Of a DNA stretch of 64,000 bases, positions 45,455-54,459 are shown in pieces. The stretch is from CALWZE01 sp036644375 (lineage in GTDB: Bacteria; Bacillota; Clostridia; Oscillospirales; Ruminococcaceae): NCBI GenBank assembly GCA_036644375.1, contig JAVXQD010000006.1, positions 1 to 64,000 of the forward strand, read 5' to 3'. The notes below the pieces were generated by a model. It was not told the origin of the DNA, ran no database searches, and saw only the letters and a program-made list of their open reading frames with translations. The first letter of the stretch is position 1. Each line of letters starts with the position of its first letter. The position numbers and the translations under genes are program-made.

Positions 45455-46099
45455 ATGAAAATTAACGAGTCCGCGCTTTTCGGTGGAATCTGTGACAGCG
45501 ACTGCGAAAAAATGTACAAGTGTCTGAGAGCGAAAACAGTCGGATACTGCGAGAACGAGACGATATACACCTATGGTGAAAGCTCATTGAATATCGGAAT
45601 AGTATTAAGCGGAACAGTGAGCTTGGAAAAAATCGATTTTGACGGTAACCGCACCATTCTCGACCGACTTTCATCGGGAGATGTTTTTGGCGAGACAGAG
45701 GTGTTTGCTCCGGCTACAGGGGATGAAATAATTGTTGTGTGTGAGAGCAAGTGTGCTATAGTTTTCATACCGCGGGCGGCCATAACACAGAGATGCTCAA
45801 AGGTTTGCGAGTGCCACACGCGATTGCTTGACAATTTGTTGGAGATGATATCCAATAAAGCAAAGCGGCTGTCGGAGCGGGTGCAGATTCTGTCCAATCG
45901 AACAATACGCGACAAGCTCATGTGCTTTTACATGCTCGAGGCCGCGAAGCAGAAGAGCAGAAAAATATTGCTGCCGTTCTCTGTTTCGATGCTTGCGGAC
46001 TACATCTGTGCGGACCGCAGTGCCATGATGAGGGAGATTGGAAACATGAACAGGGACGGGCTTATCGAGTCTGACAGGCGGAGAATCAGCCTGCTGTAG
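45455..46099 (+). CDS. Crp/Fnr family transcriptional regulator, Cys-rich
   Basis: A 214-residue regulator with a cyclic-nucleotide-binding-like sensor domain (about 10-130) and a C-terminal winged helix-turn-helix (about 150-214, ADYICADRSAMMREIGNM). It carries about eleven Cys, four of them within residues 13-32, which hints at a metal, iron-sulfur or thiol sensor rather than cAMP binding; this is inference. Its position opposite a flavodiiron protein and a superoxide reductase suggests control of the oxygen or nitrosative stress response, as with HcpR-type regulators of anaerobes. Confidence 0.88.
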   Translation: MKINESALFGGICDSDCEKMYKCLRAKTVGYCENETIYTYGESSLNIGIVLSGTVSLEKIDFDGNRTILDRLSSGDVFGETEVFAPATGDEIIVVCESKCAIVFIPRAAITQRCSKVCECHTRLLDNLLEMISNKAKRLSERVQILSNRTIRDKLMCFYMLEAAKQKSRKILLPFSVSMLADYICADRSAMMREIGNMNRDGLIESDRRRISLL

Positions 46100-46306
46100 A
46101 GAGTGACAAAATATCGGCTGAGATGATGCGATTCGGAAACGGCAGTCCAATCGGGCGCACGGAAGAAACACCCGACAATAAAATCGGAGATGCAATAATA
46201 AGGCAGAATGAATACGAGGTTTAATATATTGTGAGCAGGATTGAGCCAATTCATACCTCGGTAGCAAGGTGCGCGGAAGCCGGATAGGAGATGCAGTCGA
46301 TTATAA

Positions 46307-46335
46307 TTGATTTTAAGAGGTAATTCTGATAAAAT
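46307..46335 (+). promoter_or_regulatory. Promoter of prfC
   Basis: TTGATT (46307-46312) and TAAAAT (46330-46335) with a 17-base spacer, about 50 bases before the prfC start. The rest of the gap from 46100 shows no gene. Confidence 0.5.
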
Positions 46336-46388
46336 ATAGTTTTAGCGGCAATATATGAAGCTTCGAATAAAAATGTGAGGAAACAAAT

Positions 46389-47981
46389 TTGGCAGGACTT
46401 GTAGAACAAATAGGACGCAGACGCACGTTTGCGATAATATCACACCCGGATGCGGGTAAAACCACCCTTACCGAAAAGCTGCTGCTGTATGGCGGCGCGA
46501 TTCAACAGGCAGGAAGCGTAAAGAGTAAAAAGGCAAATAAATTCGCCGTGTCCGACTGGATGGACATTGAAAAGCAGAGAGGAATTTCGGTAACCTCGTC
46601 TGTTATGCAATTTGAATATGAGAATTGCTGCATCAATATACTCGACACTCCGGGACATCAGGATTTCTCGGAGGACACCTATCGCACGCTGATGGCGGCA
46701 GACTCGGCCGTCATGGTGATCGATGCCTCAAAGGGCGTTGAAAACCAGACGCGAAAGCTGTTTAAGGTCTGCACGATGCGCAATATTCCGATTTTCACAT
46801 TTATTAATAAAATGGACCGTGAGGCGCGCAGCCCATACGACCTCATGGAGGAAATTGAAAAAGAGCTTGGAATCGCAACCTGTCCGATGAATTGGCCTAT
46901 CGGCTCGGGCAGGGATTTTAAGGGAGTGTATGACCGAAAGAAAAAGGAAATAATCGCATTCAAGTCAAATATCGGCGGCTTGCGCGAGGCGGAGGCGACC
47001 GAGCTGTCGCTCGATTCACCCGATATTAACCGAGTGCTCGGGGATTCGCTGCATCAAATTCTGCTTGATGATTTGGAGCTGCTGGACGGGGCGGGAGTGG
47101 AATTTGACCAGTCACTTGTCGACTGCGGAAAGCTGAGTCCTGTGTTTTTCGGCTCGGCACTGACGAATTTCGGTGTGGAGCCGTTTCTTGAGGACTTTTT
47201 GCGTATGACGCCGCCGCCTCTTTCAAGAACGGCGGATATCGGAGTGGTGGATTGCTTCAGCAAGGAGTTTTCGGCTTTTGTGTTTAAAATTCAGGCAAAT
47301 ATGAATAAGGCACACCGCGACCGCATTGCGTTTATGCGTATCTGCTCTGGTAAGTTTGAAAAGGGCATGGATGTGTGGCATGTGCAGGGAGGGCGAAAAA
47401 CCAAGCTGTCACAGCCGCAGCAGATGATGGCAAGTGATCGCGAGGTTATTGAGGAGGCATATGCCGGCGATATTATCGGTGTGTTTGATCCCGGCCTTTT
47501 TGCGATAGGAGATACGGTTTGCTCACCCGAGAGAATAGTGAAATTCGACGGTATACCTACCTTCGCTCCGGAGCATTTTGCGATTATTACCCAAAAGGAT
47601 ACGCTCAAGCGCAAACAGTTTGTAAAGGGCACAAGCCAGATTGCCCAAGAGGGCGCGATACAGATATTTCAAGAGCCGAACAGCGGTATGGAGAGAGTCA
47701 TTGTCGGAGTTGTCGGGGTGCTTCAATTCGAAGTGCTCGAGCATCGTCTTCTCAACGAATATAACGTTGAAATCAGGCGTGAGGATCTGCCATATGAGTT
47801 TATCCGATGGGTGAGCAGGCTGTCTGTCGATGAGATAAAGGAGCTGAACCTGACATCCGGCACACGCCATGTACAGGATTTAAAGGGCAACAACCTTCTG
47901 CTGTTTTCGAACAACTGGGGCATTCGGTGGGCTCTTGATCACAACAGCGGACTTGAGCTTTCGGAATTCAGCAAAGGCTGA
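46389..47981 (+). CDS. prfC: Peptide chain release factor 3
   Basis: GTPase that recycles RF1 and RF2 from the ribosome after termination. The 530-residue protein has the G1 motif SHPDAGKTT near residue 18, a G2/G3 region with ISVTSSVMQF and DTPGHQDFSEDTY, and NKMD near residue 140, plus domains II and III typical of RF3. The start is a TTG with GAGGAAA about 8 bases upstream. A terminator follows about 80 bases downstream. Confidence 0.96.
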   Translation: MAGLVEQIGRRRTFAIISHPDAGKTTLTEKLLLYGGAIQQAGSVKSKKANKFAVSDWMDIEKQRGISVTSSVMQFEYENCCINILDTPGHQDFSEDTYRTLMAADSAVMVIDASKGVENQTRKLFKVCTMRNIPIFTFINKMDREARSPYDLMEEIEKELGIATCPMNWPIGSGRDFKGVYDRKKKEIIAFKSNIGGLREAEATELSLDSPDINRVLGDSLHQILLDDLELLDGAGVEFDQSLVDCGKLSPVFFGSALTNFGVEPFLEDFLRMTPPPLSRTADIGVVDCFSKEFSAFVFKIQANMNKAHRDRIAFMRICSGKFEKGMDVWHVQGGRKTKLSQPQQMMASDREVIEEAYAGDIIGVFDPGLFAIGDTVCSPERIVKFDGIPTFAPEHFAIITQKDTLKRKQFVKGTSQIAQEGAIQIFQEPNSGMERVIVGVVGVLQFEVLEHRLLNEYNVEIRREDLPYEFIRWVSRLSVDEIKELNLTSGTRHVQDLKGNNLLLFSNNWGIRWALDHNSGLELSEFSKG

Positions 47982-48063
47982 CGGAGCTTAAAACAACGAA
48001 AACGCGATGCCAAACTAACCTGTGACCGGCAGATTGCGTGTATTAATGCCATGAATAAAACCA

Positions 48064-48114
48064 AACGCCCTTGAGGCCTAAGATGATGATTCTCAGGCTT
48101 CAAGGGCGTTTTTT
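48064..48114 (+). terminator. Terminator of prfC
   Basis: AACGCCCTTGAGGCCT pairs with AGGCTTCAAGGGCGTT across a 15-base loop, followed by TTTT. It lies between convergent prfC and the penicillin-binding protein gene. Confidence 0.88.
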
Positions 48115-48129
48115 AAGAATGCGGAAAAC

Positions 48130-49497
48130 CTATCCGTTTACCGCCTGCTGCAAAACGCGGTTTGCAACCGCGCCCGCGACCGATACGCCCCAGCCGCCGT
48201 TTTCAACGAAAACCGCAAAGGCATATGGGTTCTTGTCATCGTCCAAAAATCCGGTAAACCAAGCGTGGGGTGTGTCCCCCTCGGCAATTTCAGCTGTGCC
48301 GGATTTCGCGCACATATTAAGATCGGGAAAACGCCAGTCACCGTAATTCGCGGTTACATTGTAGCGCATCATCTCTCCGATTGTGTCGGCGGTTGATTCG
48401 CTCATTAGACGGGCCTTGTCCGAAAAACCGTATATTCCCGCAGGGAATCCGGACGGGGTGGTGACCTTTTGTATAATGCGGGGATTGACGGCGCGCCCGC
48501 CCTCTGCTATTGCACCCATATACCGTGCCATTGAGAGAGGATTTACAAGGTCGTTGTATTGCCCGATTCCCGACCATGCGAGGTCGGCAGTGCCGTTATC
48601 CGCAAGCTCGTAGCTACCTTTGGCAACAGTGAGGTCGCCCATTTTAAAGGTGTCGAGCAGACCGGCTTTTTTGGCATAACGCTCAATTGTTTTTGCGCCG
48701 AGCTCAAGGGACAGCTGCGCAAACGCGACATTGCAGGATTCGGCAAGCGCATCCTTAATTCCGATTTTGCCATGTACACCCGAGCAGGTGATTATCTCGC
48801 CGTCAACCTCTATTTCTCCCGTACAGTTGAATTCCCTGTCCCATAAATCGTCTATATTCTCAATAGCAGCTGCTAACGTGACGAGCTTGAAAACAGAACC
48901 CGGAGTAAACGCAGAGGAAATGGCGCGGTTGATATACGCACCGTCATAGCGCTTGTCCCCCTCTGCAATGTCGGGTGGATCAAGCGGGTCAAATCCGGGC
49001 GAGCTGACCATACACACCACCGCCCCTGTCTTGTAATTGTATACGGCGACAGCGCCCTTGTTGGAGCCGAGTGCATTGAGAGCCGTCGAGCAGAGCTTGG
49101 AGTCAAGTGTCGTATATATGCTGTTGCCCTTGCCAGTGCGGGAATAGGCGCCGTTTATGAGGTCATAGCCCATAAGTGTGGTTGCATATGAGTTGAGCAG
49201 TCCGGTTCCGATATTGCCTCCGGCATCGCCGACTACATGTAATGTCGCTCGGCGTGTGGTATAGTCATCGCTGAAAATGCGGCTGTTGTCTTCGGATACG
49301 CCTGCGAGCAGATTGCCATTGGCGTCGAAAATCGAGCCTGTCATGAGCACGCCGTTAACATACGCATGTCTGTTGACCCCGAAGGTCACCCAGTCGTCGC
49401 CCTTGGTAATGTATCTTATGAGATAAAGCCCGAAGCCGCAAATGAACATAACGACGACAAGCAGCGCCGCAACGGTTCTTTTATATATTCTCTTCAT
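48130..49497 (-). CDS. Penicillin-binding protein, class B-like transpeptidase (PbpA type)
   Basis: Peptidoglycan transpeptidase partner of the SEDS glycosyltransferase encoded just upstream. The 455-residue protein has an N-terminal anchor helix (about 10-28), a short pedestal, and a transpeptidase domain with SVFK (201-204), SCN (254-256) and KSGT (398-401). It is shorter than full FtsI or PBP2 and resembles PbpA of the rodA-pbpA pairs. The start overlaps the SEDS stop (ATGA), so production is coupled. Confidence 0.93.
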   Translation of the reverse strand: MKRIYKRTVAALLVVVMFICGFGLYLIRYITKGDDWVTFGVNRHAYVNGVLMTGSIFDANGNLLAGVSEDNSRIFSDDYTTRRATLHVVGDAGGNIGTGLLNSYATTLMGYDLINGAYSRTGKGNSIYTTLDSKLCSTALNALGSNKGAVAVYNYKTGAVVCMVSSPGFDPLDPPDIAEGDKRYDGAYINRAISSAFTPGSVFKLVTLAAAIENIDDLWDREFNCTGEIEVDGEIITCSGVHGKIGIKDALAESCNVAFAQLSLELGAKTIERYAKKAGLLDTFKMGDLTVAKGSYELADNGTADLAWSGIGQYNDLVNPLSMARYMGAIAEGGRAVNPRIIQKVTTPSGFPAGIYGFSDKARLMSESTADTIGEMMRYNVTANYGDWRFPDLNMCAKSGTAEIAEGDTPHAWFTGFLDDDKNPYAFAVFVENGGWGVSVAGAVANRVLQQAVNG

Positions 49498-51272
49498 CTG
49501 CGCTGCCTCCCCGTCCGTTTGAGAACCGATTTTTGCAGCTGAGTGGCAAAGCTTGCGTTTTGCCGTGTGTCAACCGCCTTTACAAAAGCCAGAAGACCAA
49601 AGCTTGAAATCAAGCTTGATCCGCCGTTTGAGATAAACGGCAGCGTGACACCGGTCAGAGGCAGAATATCAACCGAGCCGAAGATATTCAGAGACATCTG
49701 AAAGACCAGCATTGACGTTGCCGCACACGCCGCGATTGTGTAGAAGGATGAGCGCGAGGTTGCTGCGCTGCGCGCGGAGAAAATAGCGAGAGTGCAGATA
49801 CATGCAACGATGCACACTGCAATAATAAGACCATGCTCCTCGGATACCATTCCAAACACAAGATCAGTGTCCGCGGCGGGAATGGTCTTTAGCCAGCCTC
49901 CGCCGGCACCGACACCGAACAGACCGCCGCTCGCCGCGGCGGACATGGTTCTTGTCTGCTGAAATCCGCCGTCGTGCGCAAATTCCCACGCATGCATCCA
50001 AGTCGCAAAGCGCGCGGCGATATACGGCTTGAATTTGAGAACAATCAGCCCGCCGAAGCCGGCAGCCGCAGTTATCAGAGAGACCGTGGCGATGCTGCCC
50101 GAGCGAAGATAGGCGACAACCAGAAATGCGGCAAAGAAAATAATCACCGCCCCGAAATCGTTCATGTAAGCGAGAGCTGCGGCACATATCGCCGTAAGTA
50201 CGAGATACAGCGCTATGTTTCTCTTTGCGAAAAGGCGGTCGAGTGTGGCAGAGCCTGCAAAAACAAAGGTGAGCTTTGCAAGCTCGCTCGGCTGAATGGA
50301 CATTCCGCCGATATATATCCAGTTCAGTGCACCATACACGGTTTTGCCCGCTACAATTGTCAGAAGCAAAAGCCCGACAGTACCCGCCGCCATAAGCCAG
50401 CGCAGCGAACACGCAAAATCGAGATCTCTGAGACACCAGCACAGCACAACAAAAACTATAAGTCCCGCGATAAATGCCACAAGCTGCTTAATTATTCCGC
50501 TCGGCTCAGACGAGGCTGTTATTGCCATTCCGACTGATGAGAGAAAAAATGCAATGAAATCAATTTCAAAGCCTGTGCGTTTAAAGACCCTGAATGTCGC
50601 AAAATATATCCACATTACGATTGACATAAGCGCAAAGCCGATCGGTATTGCCCAAGTGAATTCCTCGCGCATTATCAAGGAGAGCTGGGCCGCCATGACT
50701 ATCTGGAACACAGTCATCAAATATAGTGTAAACGACGGTTTTATTTCTCGCCCGGGCTTTGTGCGGTTCTCGCTTTTAAGCTCCTCATCCTTGCTCAGTG
50801 GACGAAGCACGGCTTTTATACCGCCGACCTCAAATTCTTCTCCGCAACGAATCGCTGTTTCGGTTTCCTTTTCAATTGCTTTTCCGTCCACGGTTATTCC
50901 GTTTGCCGAGTTAAGGTCTGTGATTCGCCAGCCGTCTGCTTTGCGTATTAACGCGGCATGGATTCTTGACACAGTGGGATAGTCAAGGCGGATATCGCTG
51001 TTTCGCGAACGTCCGATGACATTTTCCCAGTGGAAAATCGGCAGGTGCAGCCCTTGCGACGGCACGTCAAGATAGCACCAGGTTTCCATCTCCGGCTTGC
51101 CTGACATAAGTGAGCGAATGCAGCGCACAACTATAATGACAGCAAGCAGTGCGAGTACAACGCGAGCGCACATGGTATAAACACTGTATATTCCGCTGTG
51201 CTCGGAAAACAGGCGCAGCAGTGCCTCGCGGGCGGCATCGGGGTTTGGAATAAGCTCCAATAATTTACTCAA
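49494..51272 (-). CDS. FHA domain fused to FtsW/RodA/SpoVE (SEDS) glycosyltransferase
   Basis: A 592-residue membrane protein. Residues 33-50 form a first membrane helix; an FHA phosphothreonine-binding domain covers about 83-157, with GRS (87-89), SRIH (102-105) and NSANG (121-125); the remainder is a polytopic SEDS domain that polymerises lipid II. Conserved SEDS segments include QPSELAKL and the C-terminal LPLTGVTLPFISNGGSSL. I chose the TTG at 51272 because AGAGGA lies 8 bases before it; a TTG at 51308 has no site. The FHA part suggests control by a Ser/Thr kinase. Its partner PBP gene overlaps downstream. Confidence 0.92.
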   Translation of the reverse strand: MSKLLELIPNPDAAREALLRLFSEHSGIYSVYTMCARVVLALLAVIIVVRCIRSLMSGKPEMETWCYLDVPSQGLHLPIFHWENVIGRSRNSDIRLDYPTVSRIHAALIRKADGWRITDLNSANGITVDGKAIEKETETAIRCGEEFEVGGIKAVLRPLSKDEELKSENRTKPGREIKPSFTLYLMTVFQIVMAAQLSLIMREEFTWAIPIGFALMSIVMWIYFATFRVFKRTGFEIDFIAFFLSSVGMAITASSEPSGIIKQLVAFIAGLIVFVVLCWCLRDLDFACSLRWLMAAGTVGLLLLTIVAGKTVYGALNWIYIGGMSIQPSELAKLTFVFAGSATLDRLFAKRNIALYLVLTAICAAALAYMNDFGAVIIFFAAFLVVAYLRSGSIATVSLITAAAGFGGLIVLKFKPYIAARFATWMHAWEFAHDGGFQQTRTMSAAASGGLFGVGAGGGWLKTIPAADTDLVFGMVSEEHGLIIAVCIVACICTLAIFSARSAATSRSSFYTIAACAATSMLVFQMSLNIFGSVDILPLTGVTLPFISNGGSSLISSFGLLAFVKAVDTRQNASFATQLQKSVLKRTGRQRR

Positions 51273-51417
51273 TTTAAAATTCCTCTGAAAATATATGTAT
51301 TGACACAATTAAAGATATAACGACATGCATAACCGAATCTTTTCAAAATACATATAGATTATAGTCAATATGGCTTTTGCTAATCTGATATGACCTGCAA
51401 AAGTCCGAATTATTCGG

Positions 51418-51436
51418 TTACCATATGGTGATTATA
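51418..51436 (-). promoter_or_regulatory. Extended -10 promoter with palindrome for the SEDS-PBP operon
   Basis: On the minus strand TGCTATAAT ends at 51431 and is followed at once by TCACCATATGGTAA (51431-51418), a palindrome with one mismatch pair. The palindrome would lie over the transcript start, a usual repressor position. The -35 region is not recognisable. Confidence 0.4.
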
Positions 51437-51509
51437 GCACAAAGTCACTTAAGCCACAGGTGCGAAATTTCGACATTATAAAATATAATACCCATTATAA
51501 TAACACTGT

Positions 51510-51538
51510 TTGCAATTTTGAAAGCTTTCTTTTATAAT
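51510..51538 (+). promoter_or_regulatory. Promoter of the NlpC/P60 gene
   Basis: TTGCAA (51510-51515) and TATAAT (51533-51538) with an ideal 17-base spacer, leaving a leader of about 90 bases. The divergent gap 51273-51632 is AT-rich and holds no gene. Confidence 0.65.
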
Positions 51539-51632
51539 TATTAAGAATTATTAATTTATTTTCTTCGGAATAATTGAAAAACACTTTCCTTTGCAATTTT
51601 GAACTTAATTATTTTCAATAAAAGGTGTGCTG

Positions 51633-53657
51633 ATGTCTATTTATAAATCCGGTATATTATTGCATAGCAGGGAAAATGAAAATATCGAGGAGACGGAGCT
51701 GCGCGAGCAACAGGTGTCAAAAGCGGTTGTAACACGTCATATACAGAATAATCCCGCAAAAAAATCAAAAACCGATAAAAGTGCTTCGACAAAGAAAAAA
51801 AACGTAACTGTATCTATAAAATCTCCAAGTGAGGTTCAAATATCGGTCAGTGCACGGGCAAAAGATGAAGCCGCCAAAAGAGAGGCGTCTTACAAAAAAT
51901 CAATAGACGCAGCTGAGCTGCGGAACATATCAAATGCTGAGACCGACGTTCCGAAAACTGCAAATGCGGATTCAACCCCGTTGCCGAAGAAAGAGAACGT
52001 GAGGGTTTCGGATAATGAACAAGAACAAAGCAAAGAGGGTAAATCCGGCAAATCGCCATTATTCGAAGTTGGTGTGACGGAGGTTAGGCCGGCGGAGCAG
52101 GATGAGCGGGAAGTTGTTCCGATTGCTGCGGCACGGTCGGAAAATCAGGAGGATGCCCTACCCGACAAGGAGCGCGAGGCCGAAAAAAATCAGAATATAT
52201 TCTCCGAAATAATATTGAGCGAGATGCCGCAGGCAGAGCCGACGCCATCGAATAAAAACGCTCAAAAATATGCGGCGCTCAAAATAGTGATGTGCATAAT
52301 GGCATTTACCGCGGCGGCATTTTTTGGAGGATATGTACACTACTTAAATTCGCAGCCCCCTGAAATAGGGGCAATAGCAATTGCGGATTCTATCAATGAG
52401 GATATGACGGTAACGGTTGAAATACCGATTTCATCTCCTCATTTTCTCAGGACGGAGCTGTGGTGTGCGCTCACGCAAAGCAGGGTGCGCCCGACACCGG
52501 ATGATTCTGTATGGGTTCGTGCGGAAAACGGAAATTGCATTTTTAATGTCCGTGAGGGCGAGTACTTTGTCTATGCAATGGACTCGCGCGGAAACGCAAG
52601 TTTGCCGGATGAAGACCCGATTGAGCTTGAAAAAATAGTGTCAATAAGCGTTAACAAGGATATGGTATATCTTGCTTTGAACGGGCATGAAACACTCAGC
52701 GCCGAATTGTTTGTGCTTGGCAGCAAAGATGAGACAGTCACATGGACTTCGTCAGACCCGTCGGTTGCGACGGTGCAGGACGGACTTGTGAGCGCCGTTT
52801 CCGCCGGAAACGCGACAGTGACAGCTTCGAGTGTTGACGGTCAGACCGACGAGGTAAGCGTTTTGGTGACTGAGCTTATCGGTTCTCCGAATATAAACAC
52901 CGGAAGCAAGCCGCTGCTGGTCGGAACTCCGTATACAGATGAAGAGGCACATCTGTTGGACAGAATTCTCGCAGATATGGTGCAGAGTGCGGGATATGGA
53001 ACCAGAGCGGGCACAGTTGCCGCAGCGAGATTCCTCTCGCTGCAATTCAAATATCGCGTGCCCTATTTCTTTGAAAACGGACGTCTTAACCCACACAATG
53101 GCAGACCGCGCTGCGACGGCGAGGGCAGATATTATCATCAGGGATTGTTTTTGTGCAAGTGCAAGTACGATGACCTTGACCCCGTTCGCTACGGACCCGC
53201 AATGTGGGGTCATCCGCTTATGAATTTCGAAGAAAAATATGCTTTTAAAAAAAATCAGAAATATCCGAATGGCCTTGATTGCAGCGGATTTGTCACATGG
53301 TGTCTCATAAACGGAGGCAGCGATGTCGGGGATATGGGTGCAGGCGAGGAATATGGAAACAACGATCTCTGTGATCTCGGAGAAAAGATCTACCTGTCCG
53401 CTGCCGTGCTGAAATCGGACCGAATACGTGTGGGTGACTTGATAGCCTCCGACGGACATATGGCAATTATCATTGGTCTTGAGGAAAACAGAATATATAT
53501 AGCTGAATCGCTGTTCACCTCTGTCCGCGTGACAAATTTTCCGCGAAATTACTCGGTTATTGCGAGCGGGCTTTACGATTATGTTATTCCTATGGAAGAC
53601 ATATACAACGGCGACGGAAATTTGACAGATATGTTTGATTTAAATGAGGGTTCCTGA
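51633..53657 (+). CDS. Membrane-anchored NlpC/P60 cell-wall hydrolase with Big2-like domain
   Basis: A 674-residue protein. Residues about 1-220 are hydrophilic, Lys/Glu/Ala-rich and probably disordered in the cytoplasm; one membrane helix follows (about 225-243, VMCIMAFTAAAFFGGYVHYL). Outside lies a domain of unknown type, then a Big2/Ig-like domain (about 340-415, VTWTSSDPSVATVQDGLVSA), and a C-terminal NlpC/P60 domain with catalytic Cys in NGLDCSGFVTW and His in DGHMAIIIGL, as in gamma-D-glutamyl endopeptidases. The ATG at 51633 has AAAGG 7 bases upstream. Likely a peptidoglycan remodelling enzyme with a large cytoplasmic tail. Confidence 0.88.
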   Translation: MSIYKSGILLHSRENENIEETELREQQVSKAVVTRHIQNNPAKKSKTDKSASTKKKNVTVSIKSPSEVQISVSARAKDEAAKREASYKKSIDAAELRNISNAETDVPKTANADSTPLPKKENVRVSDNEQEQSKEGKSGKSPLFEVGVTEVRPAEQDEREVVPIAAARSENQEDALPDKEREAEKNQNIFSEIILSEMPQAEPTPSNKNAQKYAALKIVMCIMAFTAAAFFGGYVHYLNSQPPEIGAIAIADSINEDMTVTVEIPISSPHFLRTELWCALTQSRVRPTPDDSVWVRAENGNCIFNVREGEYFVYAMDSRGNASLPDEDPIELEKIVSISVNKDMVYLALNGHETLSAELFVLGSKDETVTWTSSDPSVATVQDGLVSAVSAGNATVTASSVDGQTDEVSVLVTELIGSPNINTGSKPLLVGTPYTDEEAHLLDRILADMVQSAGYGTRAGTVAAARFLSLQFKYRVPYFFENGRLNPHNGRPRCDGEGRYYHQGLFLCKCKYDDLDPVRYGPAMWGHPLMNFEEKYAFKKNQKYPNGLDCSGFVTWCLINGGSDVGDMGAGEEYGNNDLCDLGEKIYLSAAVLKSDRIRVGDLIASDGHMAIIIGLEENRIYIAESLFTSVRVTNFPRNYSVIASGLYDYVIPMEDIYNGDGNLTDMFDLNEGS

Positions 53658-53684
53658 CAGGGGAAAAACGGGATATCCGATTTG

Positions 53685-53740
53685 TGACAGAGAAGGGCAC
53701 CGCACTGATTTTTACAATCAGTGCGGTGCCCTTCTGTCAG
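53685..53740. terminator. Strong bidirectional terminator
   Basis: AAGGGCACCGCACTGATT pairs perfectly with AATCAGTGCGGTGCCCTT around a short loop, and flanking TGACAG/CTGTCA lengthens the stem. It separates the convergent NlpC/P60 and rex genes; neither side has a long T tract. Confidence 0.8.
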
Positions 53741-53787
53741 TATAATATGGATTAATCAAAATAACATGGCTCTAAGCATGCGCTTGA

Positions 53788-54453
53788 TTATTTGTTGCCC
53801 CGAGAGCCCGCCTCTTCAAGCGCTTTGATCTCGGTGTGGACATTGAAGCCGAGCGTCATAAGGCTGTCTCCGAGATGGACATTTTCCACACATATTGTCG
53901 GTTCAAGATGAAGCTCGACATGGCTGAAATTCCAAAAACCCTTGATTCCCAATGCAACAAGGCGTGAGGCCATCTGCTGCGCGTGCTCACTCGGGATACA
54001 CAGAATGGCAACCATCGGGTGATATTCAGAGCAGAATTCATCGAGCTTAGTGATGCCCATTACATTGAGATCCGGATTTATGTCCGTTATATTTTTGGGG
54101 TTCTTGTCAAATAAGCCGATGAGCTTTATGCCCTTTGCCTCAAACAGATAGGAGGTAAGCGCACGCCCGAGGTTTCCGACACCTATCATAATTGCGGGCA
54201 TGCTTATGTCCAGATAGAGAATTCGCTCGATTTCATCGGAGAGCTGGTCTACGTTATAGCCGTAGCCCTGCTGACCAAAGCCGCCGAAGCAGTTGAGGTC
54301 CTGGCGTATTTGCGAGGCTGTCAACCCCATGCGCTTTGCGAGTTCTTTCGATGAAATTCGCACGATTCCGCTTTTTTTCAGCTCGGTGAGAAAGCGATAG
54401 TAACGCGGCAGTCGCCTTACTACGAGAAGCGATACCGACTCATTTTGCTTCAT
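53788..54453 (-). CDS. rex: Redox-sensing transcriptional repressor Rex
   Basis: Dimeric repressor that senses the NADH/NAD+ ratio and releases DNA when NADH is high. The 221-residue protein has an N-terminal winged helix (about 10-80, SSKELAKRMGLTASQIRQDL) and a Rossmann domain with GVGNLGRAL near residue 90, then a C-terminal swapped helix. Its ribosome site lies in the last codons of the isocitrate dehydrogenase gene, six bases upstream. Being the last gene of acn-icd-rex, it may autoregulate the operon. Confidence 0.96.
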   Translation of the reverse strand: MKQNESVSLLVVRRLPRYYRFLTELKKSGIVRISSKELAKRMGLTASQIRQDLNCFGGFGQQGYGYNVDQLSDEIERILYLDISMPAIMIGVGNLGRALTSYLFEAKGIKLIGLFDKNPKNITDINPDLNVMGITKLDEFCSEYHPMVAILCIPSEHAQQMASRLVALGIKGFWNFSHVELHLEPTICVENVHLGDSLMTLGFNVHTEIKALEEAGSRGNK

Positions 54454-54459
54454 TATACA

